Shown one piece after another: positions 1 through 7,993 of a stretch of 52,766 bases of DNA. The position numbers and the translations under genes were made by a program. A model generated the notes under the pieces. It had not been told where the DNA came from and made no database searches. It saw nothing but the letters and a program-made list of their open reading frames with translations. Location of the stretch: contig JAHISB010000005.1 of assembly GCA_018818425.1 (NCBI GenBank), forward strand, positions 1-52,766. Reading direction: 5' to 3'. This DNA is from Patescibacteria group bacterium (lineage in GTDB: Bacteria; Patescibacteriota; Patescibacteriia; UBA1558; UBA10009). The stretch's first letter is position 1. Each line of letters begins with the position of its first letter.

Positions 1-2
1 GT

Positions 3-107
3 CGATACTTTAACCTCTACAACACCAGACGGCTGCATGCCTCGCTTAATTACCAAACTCCGGAACAAGTCTATTTTTCAAAGGTCGAAAATGTCTCACA
101 TAATTAA
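3..107 (+). mobile_element. C-terminal fragment of IS3/IS481-like integrase-catalytic transposase (5'-truncated by window edge)
   Basis: Frame 3 reads RYFNLYNTRRLHASLNYQTPEQVYFSKVENVSHN*, matching the typical rve transposase tail (YN..R.H..L.Y.TPE..Y). Confidence 0.8.
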
Positions 108-1279
108 CGATTTACTGTCTGAATAACGGGGGGAAGTTTATTGTAACCGCGCGTGATGAGTTTGTAATTGATTATGATAAAAACAATCTCCTGAATCGTA
201 TCAAGGATTTCTGTTATCCAATCAACTCCGATGATTATATCCGTAGCAAATATTTTAGTAGTAAGAAAAGTGGAAAATATTTATCTGGCGATACGCGGGG
301 TTGGAAGTTATCAGATGCACGTATTAAAATAAAGGATGAAAATCACGCCGAGATTATTAAAGATATATTGTATCGTCCATTCGATATCCGATCAATTTAT
401 TATCACCCAAAGATGGTTGATTGGGGGAGAGAAAATGTTATGGCTCATTTTTTGAAAAAAGATAATCTCGGACTTGTTACGTGCAGACAATCTAGTTCGG
501 ATACTTGGATGCATTCTTTTATTACAAATAAAATTGTAGATGACTCAATGGTATCTAATAAAACGAAAGAACGTGGATACTGTTTCCCTCTTTACCTTTA
601 CTCTAATTCCACACAACCAAATCTTCTTATTCAAGAAACAAGAAAGTCGAATATTCCCAAGGATTTTATTATAATATTTTCAAGAACAATTTTGCTCAAG
701 TTTGTTCCTGAAGGTATCGGCGATTTAGAAAAAACTTTTGGCCCGGAATCAGTGTTCTATTATGCTTACGCGATTTTTCACTCACCAACTTATCGTTTAC
801 GCTACGCTGAACAACTTAAAATTGATTTTCCGCGCTTGCCATTAACTTCGGATAAGGAGTTGTTTAAAAAATTAGTTGCCAAAGGTAATGAGTTAGTGAA
901 TTTACATTTGCTTGGTGAAAATCCATTTGATAAATCAAAAACAATATTTGATGACTATAAAGAATGGCACACGCAAGCCGTGACCGAAAAAAGACAAGAA
1001 ATTGATTGGAAAGTTATTGATGTTCGTTATGATGAAAAAAATAGGCGTGTTTATATAAACGAAGGTCAATATTTTACCGGTATTGATAAGGAGGTTTGGC
1101 AATTTTTGATCGGCGGTTATCAGGTCTGTGAAAAGTGGCTTAAAGATCGCAAAAAAGCCGAGCGTTCGCTTTCAGCTGATGATTTAAAACATTATATGAA
1201 AATTATTGTAGCTATCAGGGAAACAATAAGGATAATGAAAGAAATTGATAAATTAATAACCAAGTGGCCTGTGGAATAA
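104..1279 (+). pseudogene. Type ISP restriction-modification enzyme, C-terminal part, 5' truncated at IS junction
   Basis: Open frame through GGKFIVTARDEFVIDYDKNNL...RPFDIRSIYYHPKMVDWGRENVM..., characteristic of Type ISP / N6-adenine helicase-methylase C-terminal regions; no start or helicase/MTase domains upstream. Confidence 0.8.
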
Positions 1280-1291
1280 TAAATAAATTTT

Positions 1292-2812
1292 GTGCAAAAT
1301 CACATTACATCGGCAAAATTATATAATCATTGTTTATGTCCGCACCGAGTTTGGCGTGATGAACATTCTGATTTAGAAGAAAAAGATTCCGAGAATGAGT
1401 TTTTGCAATTATTATGGGAGAAAGGTACGCAATTTGAACAAAAGACCATTGCTGAATTGGGCGATTTTTTAAATTTATCACATGGTGAGCTTGATGAACG
1501 AAATAAAAAAACCATGGAGGCGATAAAAGCAAGCGTTAAGATGATTTATCAAGGTGTAATTAAATTTGATAATTTATTAGGCATTCCCGATGTTTTAGAA
1601 CTGCAAGCAAATGGTACTTATGTGCCGATAGAAATTAAAGCCGGGCGTGGTTTAGATGCTGATGATGATTTTGAAGTTGGAAAGCCAAAAGAAAAGTATG
1701 CTATGCAGTTGGCAGTATATATAGAAATATTAGTAGGGTTAAATTTGATGAAAGAAAAAATCGCTTATGTTTATGATATTGAAGGCAACAAGGTAATGTA
1801 TGACTTAAATAGATCATTAAATACCAAAACAAAAGAGACATTTTGGGATAGGTATTTAAAAAGAAAACAGGAGGTTCTTAGTTTAATAAATAATTTTATA
1901 AAAACAAAGCCGGCAATTGGAAGTTCGTGTAAAATGTGTCATTGGCTCACTTCTTGTAAGGAAGAATGTATTAAAAATGACGATTTAAGTCGTATTTTTT
2001 ATTTAGGTCGTGTTGATAGGGATAAAATTACCGAAGATTTACACATTGAATCAATGAAAGAATTGGCAGAACAAAATGTTGATGAAATTTTATTATTAAA
2101 GAACCAAAAGAAAAAGCAAGGTGATAAGCAGTTCTTATTTGGTATTGGTGAAAAAGATTTTACAAAATATATTCGACGAGCAAAATTATATCAAACCAAC
2201 ACAGACAAACCTGTTATTTTAGAAAATTTTGTTTTTCCTGATAAAAAATATGAATTATTTTTTGATATTGAGGATGATCCAACTCAAGATATAGTATATT
2301 TGCACGGCATCTTGGAGCGCGTTAATGGAAAGTTAAAATATATTCCATTTGTTGCTAAAGATAATTCTTTGGAAGCCGAGCGTTTGGCTTGGGTTGAATT
2401 TTGGAATTATATTAAGACTTTGCCATTAGATAATTATGTTGTTTATTATTATAGTTCCCATGAATCTTCTATTTATCAGCGTTTGTTTAATAAGCATCCG
2501 GGTGTAATCGATATTAGTTTGTTAGAACAATTTTTTAATAAAGAAAATGGAGCAGCTGTAGATTTATATTATGATATCATTTTTAGTAAGACTGAATGGC
2601 CTTTATATAGTTACTCTGTAAAATCAATTGCCCAGTTTTTGGGGTTTAAATGGCGTGATAAAAACCCTTCCGGAGCTGCATCTATTGAATGGTATAATAA
2701 TTGGTTAAATAATAAAGACTCAAAAAAATTACAAAGAATTTTGGATTATAATGAGGATGATTGTCGTGCTACTTTATTTTTAAAGGATAAGTTAGTAAGT
2801 TATTTAAGATAA
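1292..2812 (+). CDS. TM0106-family RecB-like putative nuclease
   Basis: 506 aa; PDVLE..G.YVPIEIKAGRG nuclease motif, SSCKMCHWLTSC Cys cluster, C-terminal YELFFDIEDDPTQDIVYLHG RNase H-like region. Confidence 0.8.
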   Translation: MQNHITSAKLYNHCLCPHRVWRDEHSDLEEKDSENEFLQLLWEKGTQFEQKTIAELGDFLNLSHGELDERNKKTMEAIKASVKMIYQGVIKFDNLLGIPDVLELQANGTYVPIEIKAGRGLDADDDFEVGKPKEKYAMQLAVYIEILVGLNLMKEKIAYVYDIEGNKVMYDLNRSLNTKTKETFWDRYLKRKQEVLSLINNFIKTKPAIGSSCKMCHWLTSCKEECIKNDDLSRIFYLGRVDRDKITEDLHIESMKELAEQNVDEILLLKNQKKKQGDKQFLFGIGEKDFTKYIRRAKLYQTNTDKPVILENFVFPDKKYELFFDIEDDPTQDIVYLHGILERVNGKLKYIPFVAKDNSLEAERLAWVEFWNYIKTLPLDNYVVYYYSSHESSIYQRLFNKHPGVIDISLLEQFFNKENGAAVDLYYDIIFSKTEWPLYSYSVKSIAQFLGFKWRDKNPSGAASIEWYNNWLNNKDSKKLQRILDYNEDDCRATLFLKDKLVSYLR

Positions 2813-2994
2813 CTTGATAATAATTTTCTTTTCCTTTAACACCAACTTGCTTTTCATACACCCCAATAGCCTTAGGTGGTAAAAATTATTGAGGAGATAT
2901 GCTGTGGATAACTTTTTATATAAAAACAAGAAAACTCTAACAATACTTTAAAATACTATGTTTTAGGGTATTTCCTACAATATTTTGTAGGTTA

Positions 2995-3023
2995 TTGACA
3001 TATAAGTATTATTTTGCTAACAT
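2995..3023 (+). promoter_or_regulatory. sigma70-type promoter TTGACA-N17-TAACAT overlapped by 12-bp direct repeats
   Basis: TTGACA at 2995-3000, TAACAT at 3018-3023; ACATATAAGTAT at 2998-3009 and 3020-3031. Confidence 0.7.
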
Positions 3024-3045
3024 ATAAGTATAAAACAATAAATAT

Positions 3046-4260
3046 ATGATCCATTCATTTTCGAGCAAAAACTTTTATTCTTTTAACGATCTTACGACCG
3101 TTAGTTTTGCTGTGAACGATAAGGCTCCGGTTAATAACGGCTATTTTACAGCTCCCTCGGGTAACCGCCTGTCTAAGATTGAAACAGTTGTTGGATCCAA
3201 TGCTTCCGGTAAAACAAATCTTTTAAAGGTTTTGCCGTTCTTAAAATGGCTTATTACAAATTCGTTTAATATCAATCCATCTGCTCCATTGCCGGTAAAG
3301 CCGTTTATGTTTGGTGAACAAAAAAATAAACCGACTGAGCTTTCAGCGGATTTTGAAATTAATGGTGATATTTATACCTATGCTTTTATTCTTGATGAAA
3401 AGAAAATTATATCAGAGGAACTAAAGATAAAAAATAAAACAAATCAAAAAGAAACAAGCAAAAAAGTTTTTTCTCGTCAATGGAACAATGAAAGCGGAAA
3501 ATACGAATTAGATGATAAGCGTTTTAATCTCCCAAAGGAATTTGAAAATTCCATGCGTCTTAACGCCAGCATAGTAAGTGTTGCTGTGCGGTTTAACCAT
3601 AAAGAAAGTCAGGAAATATTTAATTATTGGCAAAAGGTTGAAACTAATGTCGTAGAAGCCGGCTGGGTTGGCGATCATCTTTTGCCAAACGCCAATCAGC
3701 AATTACTTGAAGCTCTAGACTTTTATAGCGAGAGTGGTAATGAAACAATAAAGAAAGAGGCAGAAAAACTTTTATCACGTTTTGATCTTGGTTTAGATTC
3801 ATTTGAAATTAACAAGAAAAAAAAAGAAAATAGCTTTTTGATAGATGTAAAAGTTGCACATTCTTTTGGCGGTCAAAAAGAATTCCTGCCAATGCAGTAT
3901 GAATCGTCCGGCACTAAACAACTCTTTGTCTTGTTAAAAACTATCCTACTAGTATTAACCAAAGGCGGAGTTGCTGTTCTTGATGAATTTGATGTAAATC
4001 TACATCCTGAAATGGTTTTATCATTGTTTGAATTGTTTATCCAACCGGAAACCAATTTGAATAATGCTCAATTACTATTCAGTAGCCATAGTCATCGAGT
4101 TTTAAGTAAATTGGATAAATACCAGATAATTCTTACTGAAAAGAACGAAAAGGGCGAAAGCGAATCGTGGCGGTTAGATGATGTATCCGGTGTCCGTGCT
4201 GACGATAATTATTACACAAAATATATTGCCGGTGCTTATGGAGCTGTTCCTAAGTTGTAA
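3046..4260 (+). CDS. AAA15-family ATPase (RloA/AbiLi-like)
   Basis: Walker A GSNASGKTN, Walker B-like AVLDEFD, SSHSHRVL; followed by RloB gene. Confidence 0.85.
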   Translation: MIHSFSSKNFYSFNDLTTVSFAVNDKAPVNNGYFTAPSGNRLSKIETVVGSNASGKTNLLKVLPFLKWLITNSFNINPSAPLPVKPFMFGEQKNKPTELSADFEINGDIYTYAFILDEKKIISEELKIKNKTNQKETSKKVFSRQWNNESGKYELDDKRFNLPKEFENSMRLNASIVSVAVRFNHKESQEIFNYWQKVETNVVEAGWVGDHLLPNANQQLLEALDFYSESGNETIKKEAEKLLSRFDLGLDSFEINKKKKENSFLIDVKVAHSFGGQKEFLPMQYESSGTKQLFVLLKTILLVLTKGGVAVLDEFDVNLHPEMVLSLFELFIQPETNLNNAQLLFSSHSHRVLSKLDKYQIILTEKNEKGESESWRLDDVSGVRADDNYYTKYIAGAYGAVPKL

Positions 4261-4274
4261 CCATTAAAACAAAT

Positions 4275-4805
4275 ATGTCACGAACTAATCCATATAAGAA
4301 AAAAAGACGCCAGGCAAGCAAAACCCTTCTAGTATTTGGAGAGGGTTTTAGCGAGGAGATGTTCCTAAAGCACTTGAAAAGTTTATATTCTTACAAAAGC
4401 AATGTTGCGATAACTGTTAAAAAGGGCAAGGGCGGAGACGCACAAAGTATTGTTATTGACGCGGATAGGACACCGGGCGCATTTGATAGAAAAATAGTCA
4501 TTCTTGATAACGATAAAACTAAGACGGAAATGACTTTGGCCAGGCAAGAAGCTAAAAATAGATGCATTGAACTTGTTGAAAATACCCCTTGCTTGGAATT
4601 CCTACTCATATCAATTCTTGATAAAAAACCGAGTGGAAAAAATTCTAATTGGTGTAAAGGCGAATTTGAGTCAAAGTATCTTGATAAGAAAAAACGAGGA
4701 GAGCCGAGTGAGTATGTAAAATTATTTCCGAAAAAATTATTGGATGCTCAAAGGATAAAAATATCGGAATTGAATAAGTTGGTTTTAATTATGGAAGGCA
4801 AATAG
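4275..4805 (+). CDS. RloB-family TOPRIM-like protein (AbiLii-like)
   Basis: LLVFGEGFSEEMFL acidic motif and IVILDNDK (DxD) as in RloB/TOPRIM; 14-nt gap from ATPase gene. Confidence 0.8.
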   Translation: MSRTNPYKKKRRQASKTLLVFGEGFSEEMFLKHLKSLYSYKSNVAITVKKGKGGDAQSIVIDADRTPGAFDRKIVILDNDKTKTEMTLARQEAKNRCIELVENTPCLEFLLISILDKKPSGKNSNWCKGEFESKYLDKKKRGEPSEYVKLFPKKLLDAQRIKISELNKLVLIMEGK

Positions 4806-4816
4806 TACTTGTATTT

Positions 4817-5141
4817 GTGGATACCTCCTTCTTACTACTTACTTGTTGTTATTGTGTAGTTCTGGGACTTGCTACTTAAGTAGCAACAGGGAGGTAGTCG
4901 AACCTTGGAAAAAAAGTTTATAAACGTATGAAAAATACTTATAAACCTGGCGAAACAGCTCCTCGATCAGGTCAGTACGAAAAGATTGGCCCACGAGGTG
5001 GTGAGACTGGTGAAGAAATCACTGCGGTAAAAGGAAAAACCTTTCCACCAAGTGAAAAGGCCGGCATCACTTACAAGTTAGTTGATCCAACAAAACACTA
5101 ACTTATAGTTGTTTGAGGTTATAGTTTGAGGAGGTATCCAC
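4817..5141. repeat. 13-bp perfect inverted repeat flanking the YjzC-like gene
   Basis: GTGGATACCTCCT at 4817-4829 and AGGAGGTATCCAC at 5129-5141. Confidence 0.8.
4928..5101 (+). CDS. YjzC-like small protein (57 aa)
   Basis: MKNTYKPGETAPRSGQYEKIGPRGGETGEEITAVKGKTFPPSEKAGITYKLVDPTKH*, resembles YjzC family; absent from the supplied ORF track (<60 aa). Confidence 0.75.
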   Translation: MKNTYKPGETAPRSGQYEKIGPRGGETGEEITAVKGKTFPPSEKAGITYKLVDPTKH

Positions 5142-5282
5142 TAATATGGATATTATAACATAATTTATGAAAGTTTTAAAACTGTTGATTAAAAAATAGA
5201 CATAAAGCGGCGCGCGCCTGAAGGGCGCAACGAAAAATCTTTGGCTTTTTGAAGAAAACTTTTAAATAAATTTTAAAAGGGC

Positions 5283-5325
5283 GGGCGGGGCGGAATTCCC
5301 CCCAAACCCCCCTTCCGCCCCGCCC
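5283..5325. repeat. GC-rich 13-bp perfect hairpin with C-tract loop
   Basis: GGGCGGGGCGGAA (5283-5295) / TTCCGCCCCGCCC (5313-5325), loop TTCCCCCCAAACCCCCC. Confidence 0.75.
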
Positions 5326-5419
5326 TGAAAAATCGGAAACTGCTAGCAGTTTCTTTCAAAATAAGTTCGCGCTTCGTCTAATAACTGCGACCAATTAAAA
5401 CCTGATAGAAAAGCGATTT

Positions 5420-5563
5420 ATGTATTATCTTTATTTTTTAAAAAGTAACAAAAACAAAAAGATTTATACAGGTTTAACCAGTAAGGATCCGAAAATAAGA
5501 TTAGATGAACACAATCAAGGATGTAATAACTGGTCAAAGTCAATATCACTACGATTGCCATAA
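5420..5563 (+). pseudogene. GIY-YIG endonuclease N-terminal remnant
   Basis: MYYLYFLKSNKNKKIYTGLTSKDPKIRLDEHNQGCNNWSKS... then early stop. Confidence 0.65.
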
Positions 5564-5568
5564 TAGAT

Positions 5569-5781
5569 TTGTTTAAAGCAACAATACCGTCATCGCAAGT
5601 CAGAAAAATAATTGTGGAAAAAATATACAAAGACCCTGACTTGGAAAAAATTGCCTATATCACTTCTTCTATTGTTGTTAGAACTGTAAATAGGTTTTTA
5701 ATTAAAGCCAGCGGTATTAGCGGTGATAAAACAAAGATGTTCGCCACCGAAGAAGAAGCTCTAAAGTGGCTTCGCGCTTAG
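5569..5781 (+). CDS. small STAS/SpoIIAA-like protein fragment
   Basis: MFKATIPSSQVRKIIVEKIYKDPDLEKIAYITSSIVVRTVNRFL...MFATEEEALKWLRA; possible remnant fused downstream of the GIY-YIG fragment. Confidence 0.45.
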   Translation: MFKATIPSSQVRKIIVEKIYKDPDLEKIAYITSSIVVRTVNRFLIKASGISGDKTKMFATEEEALKWLRA

Positions 5782-6439
5782 CGCGATAATTGACACGCTT
5801 AGCATGACTGAAAGAATAATAGGGTTAAGATATGGCCGGTTTAATCAAGCATTATCTCATTCAAAATTTTCTACCATATTCCAAAAACTTGGCAAAATTT
5901 TTCTACTATTGATAACAAAACAATCTGTGATAATTTATCCATAAAAAAATACCCCGTAATTTTAGAAGGTATTATCCCGCCCCACAGATGGGATTTGGTG
6001 AAAAAGGAATTTGAGTTAATCTCTAAAAATTTAAAGTAGGCAGCTACTCTTATGGAGCGTCTCTGATTATTTAAGGCGGATTTTAAATATTCGTCTTTTT
6101 TAAAATCGCTGACTGCGCAGACTTACGCGAACCGTGAACTTTATTTGTCAGCGGTTTGTGATTGTTCGCGTGGTCAGCGTTAGCCTGTATCTTTTTAAAT
6201 TGAAAATTGTTTGTTGGTAATTAAATTTAGGAGGATAGGAAGTGAGAAGGTTAGGAATTTAAGAGGACAGAAGAAACGATATTCAATATTATTAACGAAC
6301 TTCAAATCTCCTAAGCTCCTAATCTCCTCTTCTCCTAATCTTCTAAATTCAAAAGCCCCCCAAAATGGCAGAATTGGAAGTTCCTTATTGCCAATCGAGC
6401 CATTCATGAATTATCAGATATTCGAGAAAAACTCTAAAT

Positions 6440-6560
6440 AACTAGCAATTCACGATTTTCGGCCGCTGGGTATTCTCTACCATAGCCCACGAGCTATAGT
6501 AATATGAACTCCCTTTTCACTGAAGATTGTAGAGCTCCAATTTGCCTCTTGGCAGGGCTT
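6440..6560 (-). ncRNA. candidate structured transcript downstream of a strong promoter (unassigned)
   Basis: minus-strand TTGACA-N16-TACAAT at 6594-6567; downstream hairpins TGCC-AAGA-GGCA and TACTATAGC..GCTATGGTA; no convincing ORF. Confidence 0.3.
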
Positions 6561-6566
6561 ACTTTA

Positions 6567-6594
6567 ATTGTAACATGGGCCAAAAGGTTGTCAA
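6567..6594 (-). promoter_or_regulatory. sigma70-type promoter, minus strand
   Basis: TTGACA (6594-6589), 16-bp spacer, TACAAT (6572-6567), TGT extended -10. Confidence 0.6.
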
Positions 6595-6635
6595 GAGCCA
6601 ATTTTCACAGGTCAATTTTATAAAAATGGCTGAAT

Positions 6636-6672
6636 AAAAAAAGTCGCTCTCAAATTACTCTGAAAGCGACGA
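6636..6672 (-). terminator. intrinsic terminator of the small-ORF unit
   Basis: minus strand GTCGCTTTC-AGAGTAATTT-GAGAGCGAC followed by TTTTTTT. Confidence 0.75.
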
Positions 6673-6776
6673 ATCGGAGTTGAATGCACCGATTTCTGAG
6701 CCCTTTAGGTACTCGCGTGAAAAAACTCCAATGGGAAACCGGTTTGAACATTAGGCGTCCCGCTGATGTCTTGAGG

Positions 6777-6875
6777 TTAAATATCCGGTTTGGTAGCGCG
6801 AGGCGGCTGACTGATCGGGCTTTGCAATTCCGATCCCTGATCAGGTTCTTGAACTCCCTTACTTGCATCAACCAT
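6777..6875 (-). CDS. small hypothetical ORF (32 aa)
   Basis: MVDASKGVQEPDQGSELQSPISQPPRATKPDI*, preceded by AGAAGGGAG. Confidence 0.45.
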   Translation of the reverse strand: MVDASKGVQEPDQGSELQSPISQPPRATKPDI

Positions 6876-6903
6876 AACGAACTCCCTTCTTAATTGATTT
6901 TCT

Positions 6904-7155
6904 TTATTTACATTTTGAACGACAACAATCCGGGATGGGCAAATGATAAATCTGGGTGGCTGTTGTCCAGGCGCTATTCCAGACAAATGTAGGCGAGTTA
7001 AGAATTCTCTGTAACAATTTTTGAGCATCGGTTTCTGGCGGAATTTCTGTAGGCGTAGGTTCTTCTATTTGTTCAGGTTCACAGATAACCGAAGGTTCAT
7101 AAACCTCTGGATCAGTTGGAAAACCAACGACTAACATTCTTCCTGTACATGTCAT
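6904..7155 (-). CDS. small hypothetical protein (83 aa), CCRSKC C-terminus
   Basis: MTCTGRMLVVGFPTDPEVYEPSVICEPEQ..., start preceded by AGGAGG at 7160-7165. Confidence 0.55.
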   Translation of the reverse strand: MTCTGRMLVVGFPTDPEVYEPSVICEPEQIEEPTPTEIPPETDAQKLLQRILNSPTFVWNSAWTTATQIYHLPIPDCCRSKCK

Positions 7156-7248
7156 AATGCCTCCTAAAGGTATTTTTTTATTGAACAGCAAAAGGCTTTA
7201 AACAGTTACTCAAAGAGTTTCTGATGTCCAAAAAGTTTTTGGTAATTA

Positions 7249-7275
7249 AAGAGCGCCGGCTTGGCAGCCAGCGCC
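7249..7275 (-). terminator. terminator-like hairpin in leader of the 83-aa ORF
   Basis: minus strand GCGCTGGCT-GCCA-AGCCGGCGC followed by TCTTTAATT (weak U tract). Confidence 0.5.
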
Positions 7276-7306
7276 TATCTTTAAAATATTTTTAAAAATT
7301 AACTGA

Positions 7307-7390
7307 CTACCTTGCCAACGCAATATAAATAATAATCCAAATAATGGCTGGGTTAACGGAAAATAACTGATTTTTTATTATGGTAGTCAT
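7307..7390 (-). CDS. putative leader peptide (27 aa)
   Basis: MTTIIKNQLFSVNPAIIWIIIYIALAR*, just downstream of a consensus promoter and upstream of a terminator-like hairpin. Confidence 0.45.
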   Translation of the reverse strand: MTTIIKNQLFSVNPAIIWIIIYIALAR

Positions 7391-7401
7391 ACTTAAGAAT
7401 G

Positions 7402-7429
7402 ATTATAGCAAAACTAAACAAGCTGTCAA
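7402..7429 (-). promoter_or_regulatory. consensus sigma70 promoter TTGACA-N16-TATAAT, minus strand
   Basis: TTGACA (7429-7424), GCTTGTTTAGTTTTGC, TATAAT (7407-7402). Confidence 0.8.
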
Positions 7430-7452
7430 ATTTAGTTTTGGGGATAAAAAAA

Positions 7453-7472
7453 GGGAAGCAGAGTTGCTTCCC
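7453..7472 (-). terminator. intrinsic terminator after 159-aa ORF
   Basis: GGGAAGCA/TGCTTCCC stem then T-rich tract on minus strand. Confidence 0.85.
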
Positions 7473-7495
7473 TGAATTTTTGGCAGAACCTTAGT

Positions 7496-7975
7496 TTATT
7501 GTTTTAAAATTTTTGTCAACTCTTTAATCAGTTCAGAACTGCCTCTTGCGCCTGCCAATCCTTCAAGGATAGACGCGTAAAGCGGTTCCTGAAGTTCGAT
7601 TTCCGTCCTGCCCAACTCGGTTTCTCCATCAAACAGCAATATTCTCACCACGTTACTGGTTTTGCGCAGATCATCAATCCAGAAACTTTCCCCGCATTCA
7701 TCATGCTTCCACATTCTATTTTTCTTGCTCCGCCTTAACCAGAATTCACGGTCAAGGCCTAGGATTTTTCCTTCTCGCATAATCTCATATCTTTTGCACC
7801 CGCACGGGAGCGCAAGAATATGATGGGGAACGGCAAGGTATTTACCCTGCATTTTTTTGGCTGATTCTGCCAGTAACCAGATTAGTAAGTTTTGTCTATC
7901 GGTTAATGGCCTTGTTAAGATTGCCCTTAATGGCGATGGCGGGTCGGGGGCGAAATTCTTCTTGCACCAGAACAT
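7496..7975 (-). CDS. hypothetical protein (159 aa) in operon with RlmN-like protein
   Basis: SD AAAAGGAGG before ATG; 18-nt gap from rSAM gene; CGC...HDEC cysteines. Confidence 0.7.
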   Translation of the reverse strand: MFWCKKNFAPDPPSPLRAILTRPLTDRQNLLIWLLAESAKKMQGKYLAVPHHILALPCGCKRYEIMREGKILGLDREFWLRRSKKNRMWKHDECGESFWIDDLRKTSNVVRILLFDGETELGRTEIELQEPLYASILEGLAGARGSSELIKELTKILKQ

Positions 7976-7993
7976 TATATCCTCCTTTTCTAT

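Noticed and set aside
6650-6871. 73-aa minus ORF and overlapping 69-aa plus ORF
   Set aside because: The minus ORF runs through the intrinsic terminator and overlaps the SD-led 32-aa ORF; no family resemblance.
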